Assembly (NCBI RefSeq): GCF_003259955.1
Contig: NZ_QLMK01000001.1
Span: 248,001 to 312,000 of the forward strand
DNA length: 64,000 nt
DNA from: Falsochrobactrum ovis
GTDB taxonomy: Bacteria; Pseudomonadota; Alphaproteobacteria; Rhizobiales; Rhizobiaceae
Direction of reading: 5' to 3'
The position numbers and the translations under genes were made by a program. Of this stretch, positions 1 to 9,300 are shown one piece after another. The notes beneath the pieces are model-generated. The model was not told the DNA's origin, did no database searches, and was given only the letters and a program-made list of their open reading frames with translations. Position 1 is the stretch's first letter. Each line of letters starts with the position of its first letter.

Positions 1-2
1 AA

Positions 3-158
3 TATATGCCGGAATTTCGTTTCCGGGCTGATACAAGCTTCGAAAATTTTGCGAAAATCGATGCACTTCTGCGCTCGCCGGAAGTCGCACGCGACCTGCA
101 AAATCCAGATGATGAAGATGGTGACGCAGATGACGCCACCAGCAATGGAGAAGAATAA
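3..158 (+). CDS. rbfA: Ribosome-binding factor A, C-terminal part (cut by window start)
   Basis: The frame is open from the window edge to a TAA at 156-158. It reads [20 protein letters not shown] and then [11 protein letters not shown], followed by an acidic tail rich in Asp and Glu. This matches the C-terminal end of RbfA, the KH-fold factor that helps mature the 5' end of 16S rRNA in the 30S subunit. Only about 51 codons are visible, so the fold itself cannot be checked. truB begins three bases after the stop, the usual rbfA-truB pairing, which suggests one transcript. A different overlapping frame here is a shadow. Confidence 0.85.
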   Translation, partial: YMPEFRFRADTSFENFAKIDALLRSPEVARDLQNPDDEDGDADDATSNGEE

Positions 159-161
159 AGC

Positions 162-1130
162 ATGGCAAGACGCGGCAAGAAAAAAGGTCGTCCGGTATCC
201 GGCTGGGTCATTTTTGACAAGCCCAAAGGTATGGGATCGACCGAGGCTGTCTCCAAGATCAAATGGCTTTTCAATGCCGAAAAGGCCGGCCATGCTGGCA
301 CTCTTGACCCGCTTGCCTCGGGAATGCTGCCGATCGCGCTGGGCGAAGCAACAAAAACGGTTCCCTATGTGATGGATGGAACCAAAGTCTATCGTTTTTC
401 TATCAGCTGGGGTGAAGAACGTTCTACCGATGATCTTGAGGGCGAGGCGACGCAGACTTCGGACAAGCGGCCTAGTCGTGAGGAACTGGAAGCAATTCTT
501 CCCAATTATACCGGCGTGATTAAACAGGTTCCGCCTCAATTCTCTGCAATCAAGATCGGCGGCGAGCGTGCTTATGATCTTGCACGCGAAGGGGAAACCG
601 TGGAAATCCCAGCCCGGGAAGTTGAGATTGACCGACTTGAGATCATCGAATTTTCTGACAATGGGCCAACCACTTTAGAAGTCGAATGTTCTAAGGGCAC
701 CTATGTGCGTTCGCTGGCTCGCGATATGGGCCGGGACTTGGGCTGCTTTGGCCATATTTCTGAGCTGCGCCGCATTGAGGTCGCACCTTTTACCGAAGAT
801 GATTTGGTAACGCTGGAAGAGCTGGAAGCGGCTTGGCCTCCGCTCCCACCAAAGGATGAAGAGCCGGCCGAACCTATACAGCGCCGCGATTTTAGTGCGC
901 TTGATGCATTGGTGATCGAAACCGGTGCGGCGCTTGATTGTCTCCCACAGGTCGCACTAAGTGACGAACAGGCCCAACGGGTACGCCTTGGCAATCCGGT
1001 TATTATTCGCGGACGCGACGCCCCGCTTGATGCAGATGAAGCATATGTGACCGCGCGCGGTAAGTTGCTGGCCATTGGTTATATTGAGCACGGACAGTTT
1101 AAACCGAAACGCGTTTTTTCCGGTTCTTAA
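162..1130 (+). CDS. truB: tRNA pseudouridine(55) synthase
   Basis: TruB converts U55 of the tRNA T-loop to pseudouridine. The 322-residue protein carries the family signature [16 protein letters not shown], with the catalytic Asp at residue 49, after the N-terminal [13 protein letters not shown] segment. The [15 protein letters not shown] motif lies in the middle, and the C-terminal portion is longer than the catalytic core, as in other rhizobial TruB. The ATG follows the rbfA stop by three bases. A good promoter-like sequence for rpsO overlaps the truB stop. The assignment is secure from motifs and from the rbfA-truB-rpsO-pnp order. Confidence 0.96.
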   Translation: MARRGKKKGRPVSGWVIFDKPKGMGSTEAVSKIKWLFNAEKAGHAGTLDPLASGMLPIALGEATKTVPYVMDGTKVYRFSISWGEERSTDDLEGEATQTSDKRPSREELEAILPNYTGVIKQVPPQFSAIKIGGERAYDLAREGETVEIPAREVEIDRLEIIEFSDNGPTTLEVECSKGTYVRSLARDMGRDLGCFGHISELRRIEVAPFTEDDLVTLEELEAAWPPLPPKDEEPAEPIQRRDFSALDALVIETGAALDCLPQVALSDEQAQRVRLGNPVIIRGRDAPLDADEAYVTARGKLLAIGYIEHGQFKPKRVFSGS

Positions 1131-1156
1131 CAATAGCAAAATATGGCGAGTATAAT
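1127..1156 (+). promoter_or_regulatory. Putative housekeeping sigma promoter of rpsO
   Basis: TTAACA (1127-1132) and a perfect TATAAT (1151-1156) are separated by 18 bases. The -35 hexamer overlaps the truB stop codon. It would give a leader of roughly 130 bases for rpsO. This is pattern recognition only; no transcription start is known. Confidence 0.45.
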
Positions 1157-1295
1157 TCCTACTGGTATTCTCGTCATTTTTGCACTATATGCGCATGATC
1201 GGTCGATAGATTCAAAGAGATCGTGTGAATGGCCCGCGCTGGACGACATCCCGGCCAAGGCGACTGATTTTCCTCCCAAATAGAAAGGGTTTACG

Positions 1296-1565
1296 ATGTC
1301 GATTACTGCTGAGCGCAAGCAAGCACTTATCAAGGAATACGCAACCAAGGAAGGCGATACGGGTTCTCCTGAAGTTCAGGTAGCCATTCTTACCGAGCGT
1401 ATTTCCAACCTTACCGAACACTTCAAAGACCATAAGCATGATAATCATTCGCGTCGCGGTCTTTTGAAGCTGGTATCGCAGCGCCGTCGTCTGCTTGACT
1501 ATGTCAAGGGTCTGGACGAAGCGCGCTACCAGACGCTGATTTCCCGTCTGGGTCTGCGTCGTTAA
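1296..1565 (+). CDS. rpsO: 30S ribosomal protein S15
   Basis: An 89-residue protein, the normal S15 length, with the diagnostic stretches [37 protein letters not shown] and a C-terminal [13 protein letters not shown]15 is a primary 16S rRNA-binding protein of the central domain and nucleates the 30S platform. The start is the ATG at 1296 preceded by AGAAAGGG. pnp follows after a 256-base spacer that contains a strong hairpin, the conserved rpsO-pnp arrangement. In E. coli both genes are regulated post-transcriptionally; whether that holds here is inference. Confidence 0.97.
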   Translation: MSITAERKQALIKEYATKEGDTGSPEVQVAILTERISNLTEHFKDHKHDNHSRRGLLKLVSQRRRLLDYVKGLDEARYQTLISRLGLRR

Positions 1566-1575
1566 CGGCAAATTC

Positions 1576-1599
1576 GGGCGGCGTTTTAAAGCGTCGCCC
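1576..1599 (+). promoter_or_regulatory. Hairpin in the rpsO-pnp spacer
   Basis: GGGCGGCG and CGTCGCCC pair (one G-U) around a TTTTAAAG loop, 10 bases after the rpsO stop. The following T run is weak, so it could be a partial terminator, an mRNA 3'-end stabiliser, or a nuclease processing site between rpsO and pnp, as known for this locus in E. coli. The remaining spacer up to 1821 contains no convincing gene. Confidence 0.5.
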
Positions 1600-1821
1600 G
1601 CTTGATTTTGGGCAAATGCCCATGAGGCACAAAAGCGCGTAGGGCGCATTTGCATGCCGCTAAGGAGCCGAAAGGCTCGTGATCCGGACCCGTCATGGGG
1701 CAGGATTGCAGGCAGTTCGTTTTGCGAGCTTCCCGTTGTCTTGCCCATGGCCTGTCCGCCAACCCGGAAAGCCGCCAGCGCATTTATTGCGCTCGATAAA
1801 GCTTTCCATAGAGGACAAGAT

Positions 1822-3966
1822 ATGTTCAATACCCATAAAGTTGAAATCGATTGGGGTGGTCGTCCGCTCATTCTCGAAACTGGCAAGATCGCCCGTCAGG
1901 CTGACGGAGCTGTGCTTGCAACCTATGGCGAAACCGTCGTTCTGGCGACTGTGGTCTCCGCCAAGGAACCAAAGCCGGGTCAGGACTTTTTCCCGCTTAC
2001 CGTAAATTATCAGGAAAAGACTTACGCCGCCGGCAAGATCCCTGGTGGCTATTTCAAGCGTGAAGGCCGCCCGAGCGAGAATGAAACTCTTGTTTCGCGC
2101 CTGATCGACCGTCCGATCCGTCCGCTTTTTGTAGAAGGCTACAAAAACGACACTCAGGTTGTGCTCACCGTTGTTCAACACGATCTGGATAATAATCCCG
2201 ATATTTTGGCAATGGTCGCTGCCTCGGCAGCACTGACGATCTCGGGTGTTCCCTTCATGGGCCCGATCGGTGGCGCACGTGTTGGCTACATCAATGGCGA
2301 ATATGTGCTCAATCCGAATATTGACGAAATGCCAGAATCTCAGCTGGATCTGATTGTCGCCGGTACATCAGATGCGGTGTTGATGGTTGAATCGGAAGCT
2401 GAAGAGCTGTCGGAAGATGTGATGCTCGGCGCGGTCATGTTTGGCCATAAGAGCTTCCAGCCTGTGATTGAGGCAATCATCAAATTGGCAGAAGTGGCTG
2501 CTAAAGAACCGCGTGAATTCCAGCCGGAAGATCATTCGGCTCTGGAAGCCAAAATGCTCGAACTTATCGAAGACGATCTGCGTGAAGCCTATAAAATCAC
2601 GGAGAAACAAGCGCGTCACGTAGCTGTTGATGCTGCCAAAGCCAAAGCCAAGGCACATTTTCTGCCCGAAGATGTCGAAGAGCCCGAAGTTTCGGAAGAA
2701 GAATTCGCAACGGTCTTCAAAAATTTGCAGGGAAAGATTGTTCGCTGGAACATTCTTGATACGGGCAGCCGTATCGATGGCCGCAGCCTTGATGTCGTCC
2801 GCCCCATTGTTGCGGAGGTAGGAATCCTGCCACGTACGCACGGCTCGGCGCTTTTCACCCGCGGTGAAACCCAAGCTATCGTGGTTGCCACGCTCGGCAC
2901 TGGTGAAGATGAGCAGATGATTGATGCCATGACTGGCACTTATAAAGAATCATTCATGCTGCATTATAATTTCCCGCCCTATTCGGTCGGTGAAACTGGC
3001 CGTATGGGCTCGCCCGGTCGTCGTGAAATCGGCCATGGCAAGCTGGCATGGCGTGCAGTTCATCCGATGCTGCCTTCAGAAGATCAGTTTCCTTACACCG
3101 TGCGTGTGGTTTCCGAAATAACTGAATCCAACGGTTCCTCCTCGATGGCTTCAGTTTGCGGTGCTTCATTGGCACTGATGGATGCTGGGGTTCCGATCAC
3201 GCGTCCAGTAGCGGGTATCGCTATGGGCTTGATCAAGGAAGGCGACCGCTATGCTGTGCTTTCCGATATCCTCGGTGATGAGGATCACCTCGGCGACATG
3301 GACTTTAAAGTAGCCGGTAGCGAAAATGGTATCACTGCCTTGCAGATGGACATTAAGATCGACGGTATCACCGAAGAGATTATGAAAATCGCGCTGGAGC
3401 AGGCCAAAGGTGGTCGTATTCACATTCTCAATGAAATGAGCAAGGCGCTGTCTTCGTCTCGTGAAGAATTGGGCGAATTCGCTCCACGTATTGAAGTGAT
3501 GAATATTCCAACCGACAAGATCCGCGATGTTATCGGTTCTGGCGGTAAGGTCATCCGCGAAATCGTGGAAAAGACTGGTGCCAAGATCAACATTGAAGAT
3601 GACGGTACCGTAAAGATTGCTTCGTCCAATGCGAAGGAAATCGAAGCAGCCAAGAAATGGATTCACTCCATTGTTGCTGAACCGGAAGTCGGCGAAATCT
3701 ACGAAGGCACTGTGGTAAAAACCGCTGATTTTGGTGCGTTCGTGAACTTCTTCGGTCCTCGCGATGGTTTGGTCCATATTTCTCAGCTCGCAGCTGAACG
3801 CGTTGCCAAAACCACTGACGTGGTCAAGGAAGGCCAGAAAGTCTGGGTCAAGCTGATGGGCTTTGACGAGCGCGGTAAGGTCCGCCTTTCAATGAAGATT
3901 GTCGATCAGGAAACCGGCAAAGAAATTGTTCCGGAAAAGAAAAAAGAAGAAGCGGACGCTGAATAA
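1822..3966 (+). CDS. pnp: Polyribonucleotide nucleotidyltransferase (PNPase)
   Basis: PNPase is the phosphorolytic 3'-5' exoribonuclease of RNA turnover. I place the start at ATG 1822 ([16 protein letters not shown]), behind GAGGAC, giving 714 residues. The open frame extends 56 codons further upstream, but that part lies in the rpsO-pnp spacer and resembles no PNPase. Two RNase PH-like domains are visible, the first with the [20 protein letters not shown] motif and the second with SGGxG-type loops, separated by an all-helical linker. A KH domain follows with [12 protein letters not shown] (about residues 567-578), then a C-terminal S1 domain starting near residue 622 ([17 protein letters not shown]). 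A strong intrinsic terminator follows the stop. Confidence 0.97.
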   Translation: MFNTHKVEIDWGGRPLILETGKIARQADGAVLATYGETVVLATVVSAKEPKPGQDFFPLTVNYQEKTYAAGKIPGGYFKREGRPSENETLVSRLIDRPIRPLFVEGYKNDTQVVLTVVQHDLDNNPDILAMVAASAALTISGVPFMGPIGGARVGYINGEYVLNPNIDEMPESQLDLIVAGTSDAVLMVESEAEELSEDVMLGAVMFGHKSFQPVIEAIIKLAEVAAKEPREFQPEDHSALEAKMLELIEDDLREAYKITEKQARHVAVDAAKAKAKAHFLPEDVEEPEVSEEEFATVFKNLQGKIVRWNILDTGSRIDGRSLDVVRPIVAEVGILPRTHGSALFTRGETQAIVVATLGTGEDEQMIDAMTGTYKESFMLHYNFPPYSVGETGRMGSPGRREIGHGKLAWRAVHPMLPSEDQFPYTVRVVSEITESNGSSSMASVCGASLALMDAGVPITRPVAGIAMGLIKEGDRYAVLSDILGDEDHLGDMDFKVAGSENGITALQMDIKIDGITEEIMKIALEQAKGGRIHILNEMSKALSSSREELGEFAPRIEVMNIPTDKIRDVIGSGGKVIREIVEKTGAKINIEDDGTVKIASSNAKEIEAAKKWIHSIVAEPEVGEIYEGTVVKTADFGAFVNFFGPRDGLVHISQLAAERVAKTTDVVKEGQKVWVKLMGFDERGKVRLSMKIVDQETGKEIVPEKKKEEADAE

Positions 3967-3984
3967 TCGTCCATTCTTGCAGTT

Positions 3985-4011
3985 AAAGCGCGCCTTTTGG
4001 CGCGCTTTTTT
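3985..4011 (+). terminator. Intrinsic terminator of pnp
   Basis: AAAGCGCGCC-TTTT-GGCGCGCTTT with a run of T follows the pnp stop by about 18 bases. Its strong G+C stem, short loop and T tract fit a rho-independent terminator. The open frame of the next gene extends back into this hairpin, which is one reason to place that start downstream. Confidence 0.9.
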
Positions 4012-4047
4012 GTTGCACGTGAATCATTTGAACGGCAAAGATTGAGA

Positions 4048-5070
4048 ATGACGACACCAGCTCAGCAAACTCTCTTCCTGCCATTTGAGCGGGACATTCT
4101 GGAAATGCCGCGAAACGGCGAAACCTTTCTCGCCTGCGGAATTTCGGCAGATCGCCTGCTGGATGACCAGTGGAAACAGAACCTCAATTGTTTACAACCG
4201 TGGCGACCTGATTGGCTTCTTTTAAAAAAACACGGGTTCCATGCCGAGCCGAGAGTGCCCGAGGACAGCCGTTATGCAGGCGGCATGCTTCTGCTTGGAA
4301 AACATCGTGGACGCAATGAGGCTTGGTTTGCAGAACTTCTACAGCGCGTTCTGCCGGGCGGGTGGATTGTTGTCTGCGGCGAAAAAAAACTCGGAATTGA
4401 TAGTTTCCGTAAATGGGTCGGCAATATTGCTGAGATCAGCGATCGCATGTCAAAAAACCACGCAGTGGTATTCTGGTTGCGCCGCCCGGAAGATATCGAT
4501 GATGATTTCATTGATGCGCTTCGTCCACAATATAGCGCTATTGACGAAATATTTCGTACCGAACCGGGAATGTTTTCTCATGGCGTGATTGATAAAGGCT
4601 CGGCCCTATTGGCTACGCATATGAAGGATATTGTTTTTGGAAATGTAGCCGATCTGGGCGCGGGCTGGGGCTATCTCACCGTACAATGCCTCAAACTTTC
4701 AGATCGCATCAAAGCTATAGATCTTTTTGAAGCGGATTATGAGGCGCTCGATGCGGCCTATGGCAATTTGGAACGACTGGGTGCGACCGTACCGCTCACA
4801 TTTAATTGGCATGATGTGACCAGTGAAAAAATACCGGGAATTTATGACACTATCATCATGAACCCACCTTTTCACGAGGGAAGGGTAAGAGACGTGTCAC
4901 TAGGGCAAAGTTTTATTGCGGCTGCCGCTTCCCGGCTGAAACCGGGGGGCAGATTATTGATGGTCGCAAACCGTCAACTGCCCTATGAAGCCACCCTGAA
5001 AGGCCTATTCAAACATGTTAATCTGCTTGAAGAGGCCCAAGGATTTAAAGTTTTCGATGCCAAAAAGTAA
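4048..5070 (+). CDS. Class I SAM-dependent methyltransferase, RsmC-like
   Basis: The C-terminal half has the methyltransferase small-domain fold: the SAM-binding loop VADLGAGWGYL and the catalytic NPPFHEG motif, which in RsmC/RlmG enzymes flips the target guanine for N2-methylation of rRNA. The N-terminal half is a degenerate second Rossmann-like domain, also typical of RsmC. ATG 4048 gives 340 residues, close to the E. coli RsmC length of 343. The longer frame would begin at a TTG inside the pnp terminator and is rejected. The exact target (G1207 of 16S rRNA in RsmC) is inferred. The gene is monocistronic between two terminators. Confidence 0.85.
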   Translation: MTTPAQQTLFLPFERDILEMPRNGETFLACGISADRLLDDQWKQNLNCLQPWRPDWLLLKKHGFHAEPRVPEDSRYAGGMLLLGKHRGRNEAWFAELLQRVLPGGWIVVCGEKKLGIDSFRKWVGNIAEISDRMSKNHAVVFWLRRPEDIDDDFIDALRPQYSAIDEIFRTEPGMFSHGVIDKGSALLATHMKDIVFGNVADLGAGWGYLTVQCLKLSDRIKAIDLFEADYEALDAAYGNLERLGATVPLTFNWHDVTSEKIPGIYDTIIMNPPFHEGRVRDVSLGQSFIAAAASRLKPGGRLLMVANRQLPYEATLKGLFKHVNLLEEAQGFKVFDAKK

Positions 5071-5074
5071 ATAA

Positions 5075-5100
5075 AAGCCGCCCTAAGAGGCGGCTTCTTT
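5075..5100. terminator. Bidirectional terminator between the methyltransferase and fabI
   Basis: AAGCCGCC-CTAAGA-GGCGGCTT is followed by TCTTTTG on the plus strand and preceded by AAAATAAA (TTTATTTT on the minus strand). The two flanking genes are convergent, so the one hairpin can serve both. Confidence 0.85.
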
Positions 5101-5103
5101 TGT

Positions 5104-5922
5104 CTATTGTCCGCGTTGCGCGTCCGAACTTTTCAACTCGTCCAATGTTGGCATTGAGACGATATTATAGCCCGAATCAACAAAATGGATTTCACCCGTC
5201 ACACCGCTGGAAAGGTCCGATAAAAGATAGAGGGCCGATTTGCCCACATCGTCAATATCAACCGTGCGGCGCAGCGGAGAATTGCGGCGCTGATAGCTGA
5301 AGATCGCGCGTGCATCACCAATTCCAGCTCCGGCAAGGGTCCGCACTGGACCGGCCGAAATCGCGTTAACACGAATGCCTTGCGGGCCATAATCCGCAGC
5401 CAGATAACGCACCATGGCTTCCAGAGCTGCCTTGGCAACGCCCATTACATTATAATTGGGGATGGTGCGCGTTGATCCGCCATAGGTGAGAGTGAGTATG
5501 GAACCGCCATCTTTCATCAGTTTTTCGGCGCGTTGAGCCATTTCTGTAAATGAAAATGCAGATATCACCATCGTGCGCGAAAAATTTTCGCGAGTGGTCA
5601 CATCGGCATAACGGCCTTTGAGTTCGGTTTTGTCGGAAAAACCGATAGCATGAACGATGAAATCAAGCTTGCCCCATTTCTTCTCGATTTCAGCGAACAC
5701 AGCATCCACAGTTTCAATGTCTTCAACATCGCATGGAAGTACGAAATCTGAACCGACTTGCTCTGCCAGAGGTTTTACACGCCTGCCTAGCGCCTCGCCT
5801 TGATAGGTGAAAGCCAGTTCAGCCCCCTGAGCAGCCAGTTGTTTTGCAATCCCCCAGGCAATCGAATGATTATTCGCGACACCCATGATGAGGCCGCGTT
5901 TACCTTGCATCAAACTTTCCAT
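5104..5922 (-). CDS. fabI: Enoyl-[acyl-carrier-protein] reductase (NADH), FabI type
   Basis: FabI reduces the trans-2-enoyl-ACP double bond in the last step of each fatty-acid elongation cycle. The 272-residue protein shows the FabI NAD-binding start GLIMGVANNHSIAWGIA, the HAIGFSD loop and the catalytic Tyr147/Tyr157/Lys164 set in LTLTYGG...YNVMGVAK, with the Y-x6-K spacing typical of triclosan-sensitive FabI. The ATG is preceded by GGGAGAGGG. It is the last gene of a leftward fabA-fabB-fabI group, only 12 bases behind fabB. This places the reductase with the FabA/FabB unsaturated fatty-acid branch. Brucellaceae usually have a second FabI elsewhere, so this may not be the sole reductase. Confidence 0.95.
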   Translation of the reverse strand: MESLMQGKRGLIMGVANNHSIAWGIAKQLAAQGAELAFTYQGEALGRRVKPLAEQVGSDFVLPCDVEDIETVDAVFAEIEKKWGKLDFIVHAIGFSDKTELKGRYADVTTRENFSRTMVISAFSFTEMAQRAEKLMKDGGSILTLTYGGSTRTIPNYNVMGVAKAALEAMVRYLAADYGPQGIRVNAISAGPVRTLAGAGIGDARAIFSYQRRNSPLRRTVDIDDVGKSALYLLSDLSSGVTGEIHFVDSGYNIVSMPTLDELKSSDAQRGQ

Positions 5923-5934
5923 ATTCCCTCTCCC

Positions 5935-7158
5935 TCAGCCCTTATAACGCTGGAAAACCAACGTCGCATTGGTGCCACCAAATCCGAAGGAATTGGAAAG
6001 CACGGTATTGAGCTGAGCATTGTCGATGCGCTTGCGGACGATAGGCATGTCTGCAAAAGCTGGATCCAGTTCTTCGATATGTGCGCTTTCGCAGATGAAA
6101 TTATTTTGCATCATCAAGAGCGAATAAATGGCTTCCTGAACGCCCGTCGCACCAAGCGAATGGCCAGTCAGGGATTTGGTCGCCGCAATCGGTGGGCAAG
6201 CCTCACCGGAGCCAAAAATCTTGCGAATCGCTTCGATTTCCGGCGCGTCACCGGCCGGAGTCGAGGTGGCGTGCGGGTTAATATAATCGATTTTGTCTTT
6301 GACGGTTGAAAGCGCCATCTGCATGCAACGCAACGCACCCTCACCAGATGGCGCGACCATGTCGTAACCATCAGATGTAGCGCCATATCCGATGATCTCG
6401 CCGTAAATCTTCGCACCGCGAGCAAGCGCGGTTTCAAGCTCTTCGAGCACCAGCACACCAGCGCCGCCAGCAATCACAAAGCCGTCACGATTCTTGTCAT
6501 AGGCGCGCGACGCAGTGGCGGGGGTATCATTATATTTCGATGACATCGCGCCCATTGCATCAAAGAGCACTGACAGCGTCCAATCAAGATCTTCGCAACC
6601 ACCCGCAAACATGCGGTCTTGCTTGCCATATTGGATCATCTCATAGGCATTGCCGATGCAATGATTGGAGGTCGCACAGGCGGACGAAATCGAATAATTA
6701 ATTCCCTTGATTTTGAAGAATGTCGCAAGAGTGGCCGAGGCCGTTGAGCTCATGGCTTTGGGAACCGCAAAAGGTCCTACGCGCTTGGGGCCTTTTTGCC
6801 GGGTAATGTCCGCAGATTCCACGATCGTACGTGTTGAAGGCCCGCCTGATCCCATAATAATGCCGGTGCGATCATTGGAAACTTCTTGTTCCGACAAGCC
6901 TGCATCTGCAATCGCCTGATCCATCGCAATATGGTTCCAAGCCGTGCCGCGACCGTGAAAACGCATTGCGCGTCGATCTACTAAAGCTTCGACATCGATT
7001 TTCGGGGCCCCATGAACCTGGCAGCGGAAGCCCAGTTCTGCATATTCTTCTGCCCGCGAGATACCAGACCGCGCTTCGCGCAGCGATGTTGTAACTTCTT
7101 CGGTGTTATTTCCAATTGAGGATACGATCCCCATACCCGTTACGACGACACGCCGCAT
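5935..7158 (-). CDS. fabB: Beta-ketoacyl-ACP synthase I
   Basis: FabB performs the Claisen condensation that elongates cis-3-decenoyl-ACP, committing carbon to unsaturated fatty acids. The 407-residue protein starts [16 protein letters not shown] and has the Cys-His-His triad: Cys161 in SSACATS, His296 in [12 protein letters not shown] and His333 in TGHSLGATG. The ATG is preceded by AAGGAG. It lies between fabA and fabI on the same strand. The 175-base gap to fabA is unusually long for an operon and contains a short direct repeat, so a second promoter or processing site there is possible. Confidence 0.95.
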   Translation of the reverse strand: MRRVVVTGMGIVSSIGNNTEEVTTSLREARSGISRAEEYAELGFRCQVHGAPKIDVEALVDRRAMRFHGRGTAWNHIAMDQAIADAGLSEQEVSNDRTGIIMGSGGPSTRTIVESADITRQKGPKRVGPFAVPKAMSSTASATLATFFKIKGINYSISSACATSNHCIGNAYEMIQYGKQDRMFAGGCEDLDWTLSVLFDAMGAMSSKYNDTPATASRAYDKNRDGFVIAGGAGVLVLEELETALARGAKIYGEIIGYGATSDGYDMVAPSGEGALRCMQMALSTVKDKIDYINPHATSTPAGDAPEIEAIRKIFGSGEACPPIAATKSLTGHSLGATGVQEAIYSLLMMQNNFICESAHIEELDPAFADMPIVRKRIDNAQLNTVLSNSFGFGGTNATLVFQRYKG

Positions 7159-7212
7159 CGCGTTCTCCTTTACACATGTTACCTGGGGCGCTTGCCTGAT
7201 GCGGTTGCCCGG

Positions 7213-7240
7213 TCATCTGGTTACCCAATCATCTGGTTAC
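7213..7240. repeat. Short direct repeat in the fabA-fabB gap
   Basis: TCATCTGGTTAC occurs at 7213-7224 and again at 7229-7240, 16 bases apart start to start. It lies about 55 bases upstream of fabB. It could be a regulator half-site pair or a replication-slippage remnant. Nothing else in the 175-base gap is recognised. Confidence 0.5.
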
Positions 7241-7333
7241 ATAGTGTTATTTTCGCATGTTTTGAGCGCGACAAGGTAAAAAACAATTCTTTTACTGCTG
7301 TCGCCCCCATCTTTGATCAGTATTTGATCCCGC

Positions 7334-7852
7334 TCAGGCAGGATTACTTTCTTTTGAAAGCCCGACACGTAAGTCTGTCGCTTGATAGATCATCTCGCCA
7401 TCGGCCTTCAACCAGCCATCGGCGGTGCCCAGCACAAGGCGTCCGCGCATAACTCGTTTGAAGTCGATACCATATTCAAGCAGCTTTGTATTCGGGCGAA
7501 CCATGCCTTTGAACTTCACTTCGCCAGTTGAAAGCGCCATGCCACGGCCCGGCTCACCCAGCCAGCCGAGGAAGAATCCGGTGAGCTGCCACATGCCGTC
7601 CAGTCCAAGACAGCCCGGCATGATCGGGTTTCCTTGGAAATGGCATGGGAAATACCAATCATCTGGGCTTACATCATATTCGGCGCGAACGTAGCCTTTA
7701 TCGAAGGCCCCGCCCGTTTCAGAAATTTCAGTGATGCGATGAACCATCAGCATCGGAGGCAGAGGAAGTTGCGCATTGCCGGGGCCGAATAACTCGCCAC
7801 GTGCGCAGCTCAAGAGTTCTTCATACCCGTAGCTGGATTTCTGTTCTGGCAT
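7334..7852 (-). CDS. fabA: 3-hydroxydecanoyl-ACP dehydratase/isomerase
   Basis: FabA dehydrates 3-hydroxydecanoyl-ACP and isomerises the trans-2 to the cis-3 product, the entry to unsaturated fatty acids. The open frame allows a start at 7873, but an AAGGGAGG ribosome site lies just upstream of ATG 7852 ([14 protein letters not shown]). This gives 172 residues, the E. coli length. Catalytic His71 and Asp85 sit in the conserved [20 protein letters not shown] block. It is the first gene of fabA-fabB-fabI and divergent from irr, an order common in Hyphomicrobiales. Confidence 0.96.
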   Translation of the reverse strand: MPEQKSSYGYEELLSCARGELFGPGNAQLPLPPMLMVHRITEISETGGAFDKGYVRAEYDVSPDDWYFPCHFQGNPIMPGCLGLDGMWQLTGFFLGWLGEPGRGMALSTGEVKFKGMVRPNTKLLEYGIDFKRVMRGRLVLGTADGWLKADGEMIYQATDLRVGLSKESNPA

Positions 7853-8102
7853 TATGCCTCCCTTGAGGGTCATTCCATTTGACCGGCATTGCCGGTACGG
7901 TTGTTAGCTTTCCGGCTCATCTCTAACACAGAGTGTTTCCGGCAGTAAAATCAAGCTTTGCATTCCCGCAAAAGCGGGTAACGCCAAGCCCTATTGATAC
8001 TTGTTTCGCTACGGCATATATCAATGTCAGTAGGCAATGGGCAACAGCCTGTTCAATCTTTGTCAACTTTGCTATGAGCTTGTGACGGGTTTAAGGGTAA
8101 AA

Positions 8103-8543
8103 ATGCAACATCATCATGCCCAAGATGCGATGGTTTCCATGGAAGAACAGCTTCGGAACGCTGGTTTACGGCCGACGCGACAGCGTATCGCGCTCGCAAA
8201 TCTCATCTTCGCTCAGGGGGATCGTCACCTCTCGGCAGAGGAACTGCACGAAGAGGCCGTGCAAGCCGATGTGCCAGTCTCGCTTGCTACCGTTTATAAT
8301 ACGCTTCATCAGTTCACAGAAGCAGGCATGCTGCGCATTATAGCGGTTGAGGGTGCCAAAACCTATTTTGACACCAATGTGTCTGACCATCACCATTTCT
8401 TCCTGGAAGGCGAAAATGTAGTCTTTGACATTCCGCATGGTGAGCGGGGTCAGCCGGTGGTTGCGAATATGCCCGATGCTCCGGAAGGCATGGAAATCGT
8501 CAATGTTGATGTTATCGTAAGACTGCGTCGTAAAAAGCGTTAG
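8103..8543 (+). CDS. irr: Iron response regulator Irr (Fur family)
   Basis: Irr is the haem-responsive Fur-family regulator of Hyphomicrobiales that represses haem synthesis and controls iron uptake. ATG 8103, behind AAGGG, gives 146 residues; the open frame reaches 8037 but that extension resembles no Irr. The winged-helix part is LRPTRQRIALANLIF...VSLATVYNTLHQFTEAGML, and the dimerisation half has the SDHHHFF triple His implicated in haem or metal binding. An additional His run (QHHH) lies at the N-terminus. The N-terminal GCF-type haem regulatory motif of Bradyrhizobium Irr is absent, as in rhizobial and Brucella forms. It is divergent from fabA. Confidence 0.93.
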   Translation: MQHHHAQDAMVSMEEQLRNAGLRPTRQRIALANLIFAQGDRHLSAEELHEEAVQADVPVSLATVYNTLHQFTEAGMLRIIAVEGAKTYFDTNVSDHHHFFLEGENVVFDIPHGERGQPVVANMPDAPEGMEIVNVDVIVRLRRKKR

Positions 8544-8561
8544 ACCATCAATGCCGGCCTG

Positions 8562-8590
8562 AAAAAGCGGTCAGGAAACCGCTTTATTAT
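8562..8590. terminator. Terminator between irr and the broken acetyltransferase gene
   Basis: AAAGCGGT-CAGGAA-ACCGCTTT is flanked by T-rich sequence on both strands, with TTTTT on the minus side. It sits between two convergent genes and can end both. Confidence 0.8.
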
Positions 8591-8603
8591 GTTTCAGCGG
8601 TGA

Positions 8604-9050
8604 TCAGGCCAAACGCATCCGAATATTTTCAAACGGTAATCCACTATCATCTTCGGCACGTCTGCTAATTTCGACAAAGCCTAGCTTTTGATAGAAGCGA
8701 TAGGCGCTTTGGTTTTCGGCAAATACTTCTAGATCAAGTTCGCCCCGAAGCTTGAACGCATGTTCTACCAGCTTGCGGCCCACGCCCTAGCCTTGAGCTT
8801 TGGGATGGACGAACAAACCGCCGATAAAATGGTCGAGTAAGCCGATGAAGCCTATTATTTTGCCGCCCGATAGCGCGACCCAAATTTCAGCTTGTTCGAG
8901 AAAGATGTTTTCAACCATCTCTTTTTGCTCAAAAAGCAGCTCTTCGCCTAAAAAAGCATGGACTCTGAGTGATGCCTGAAACCAGATAGACGATAGCGTT
9001 TCTTTATCCGCTGGCTCATAGGCGCGGATAACGAGATCAGAATTTCTCAT
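8604..9050 (-). pseudogene. GNAT-family N-acetyltransferase interrupted by an in-frame amber codon
   Basis: The minus-strand frame from ATG 9050 reads a GNAT N-terminus (SDLVIRAYEPADKETLSSIW) up to GLFVHPKAQG, then meets TAG at 8787-8789. It continues in the same frame as GVGRKLVEHAF, ...FAENQSAYRFYQKLGFVEI and ends at TGA 8604-8606. The acetyl-CoA loop Q-G-x-G-V-G is thus complete except that x is the stop. The later AENxxAYRFYxKLGF motif is the normal GNAT C-terminus, so the whole gene of about 148 codons is recognisable and no frameshift is needed. The likely single change is a sense codon to TAG. An 87-residue truncated product would lack the C-terminal part of the acetyl-CoA site. Sequencing error or amber suppression are alternatives. 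Confidence 0.88.
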
Positions 9051-9172
9051 AATTTTCCAGAGCTTAATATGCGCTAATCACCGCCTTGACGCGGTTCTCA
9101 ATCCGTTGATACGGTAAAGACAAACTTCTGCGCATAAACTCCTAGTCAGATATCGGCCATGGGTGGCCCCAA

Positions 9173-9237
9173 GGTATGGAATAGCGGGGCAGGGGACAGG
9201 CAAAGCATGGAATAGGCAGGGCATGGAATAGATGAGA
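9173..9237 (+). repeat. Degenerate short repeats, GCATGGAATAG
   Basis: The motif G(C/T)ATGGAATAG appears three times (starting near 9174, 9205 and 9221) in a G-rich stretch between the broken acetyltransferase gene and the SH3 protein gene. The last two copies are 16 bases apart. The rest of the 250-base gap 9051-9300 shows no gene. Confidence 0.5.
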
Positions 9238-9300
9238 ATGGAAGATAGCCAAGGCAGCGCGCGAAATCAAACATCGCTGCAAGCGCTAGGACCGATTGAT

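Noticed and set aside
1654-1821. In-frame extension of pnp upstream of ATG 1822
   Set aside because: It lies in the rpsO-pnp spacer, does not resemble any PNPase N-terminus, and a ribosome site plus the canonical MFNTHKVEI start occur at 1822.
3997-4047. Longer start for the RsmC-like methyltransferase
   Set aside because: The start would be a TTG inside the pnp terminator hairpin; ATG 4048 gives the usual family length.
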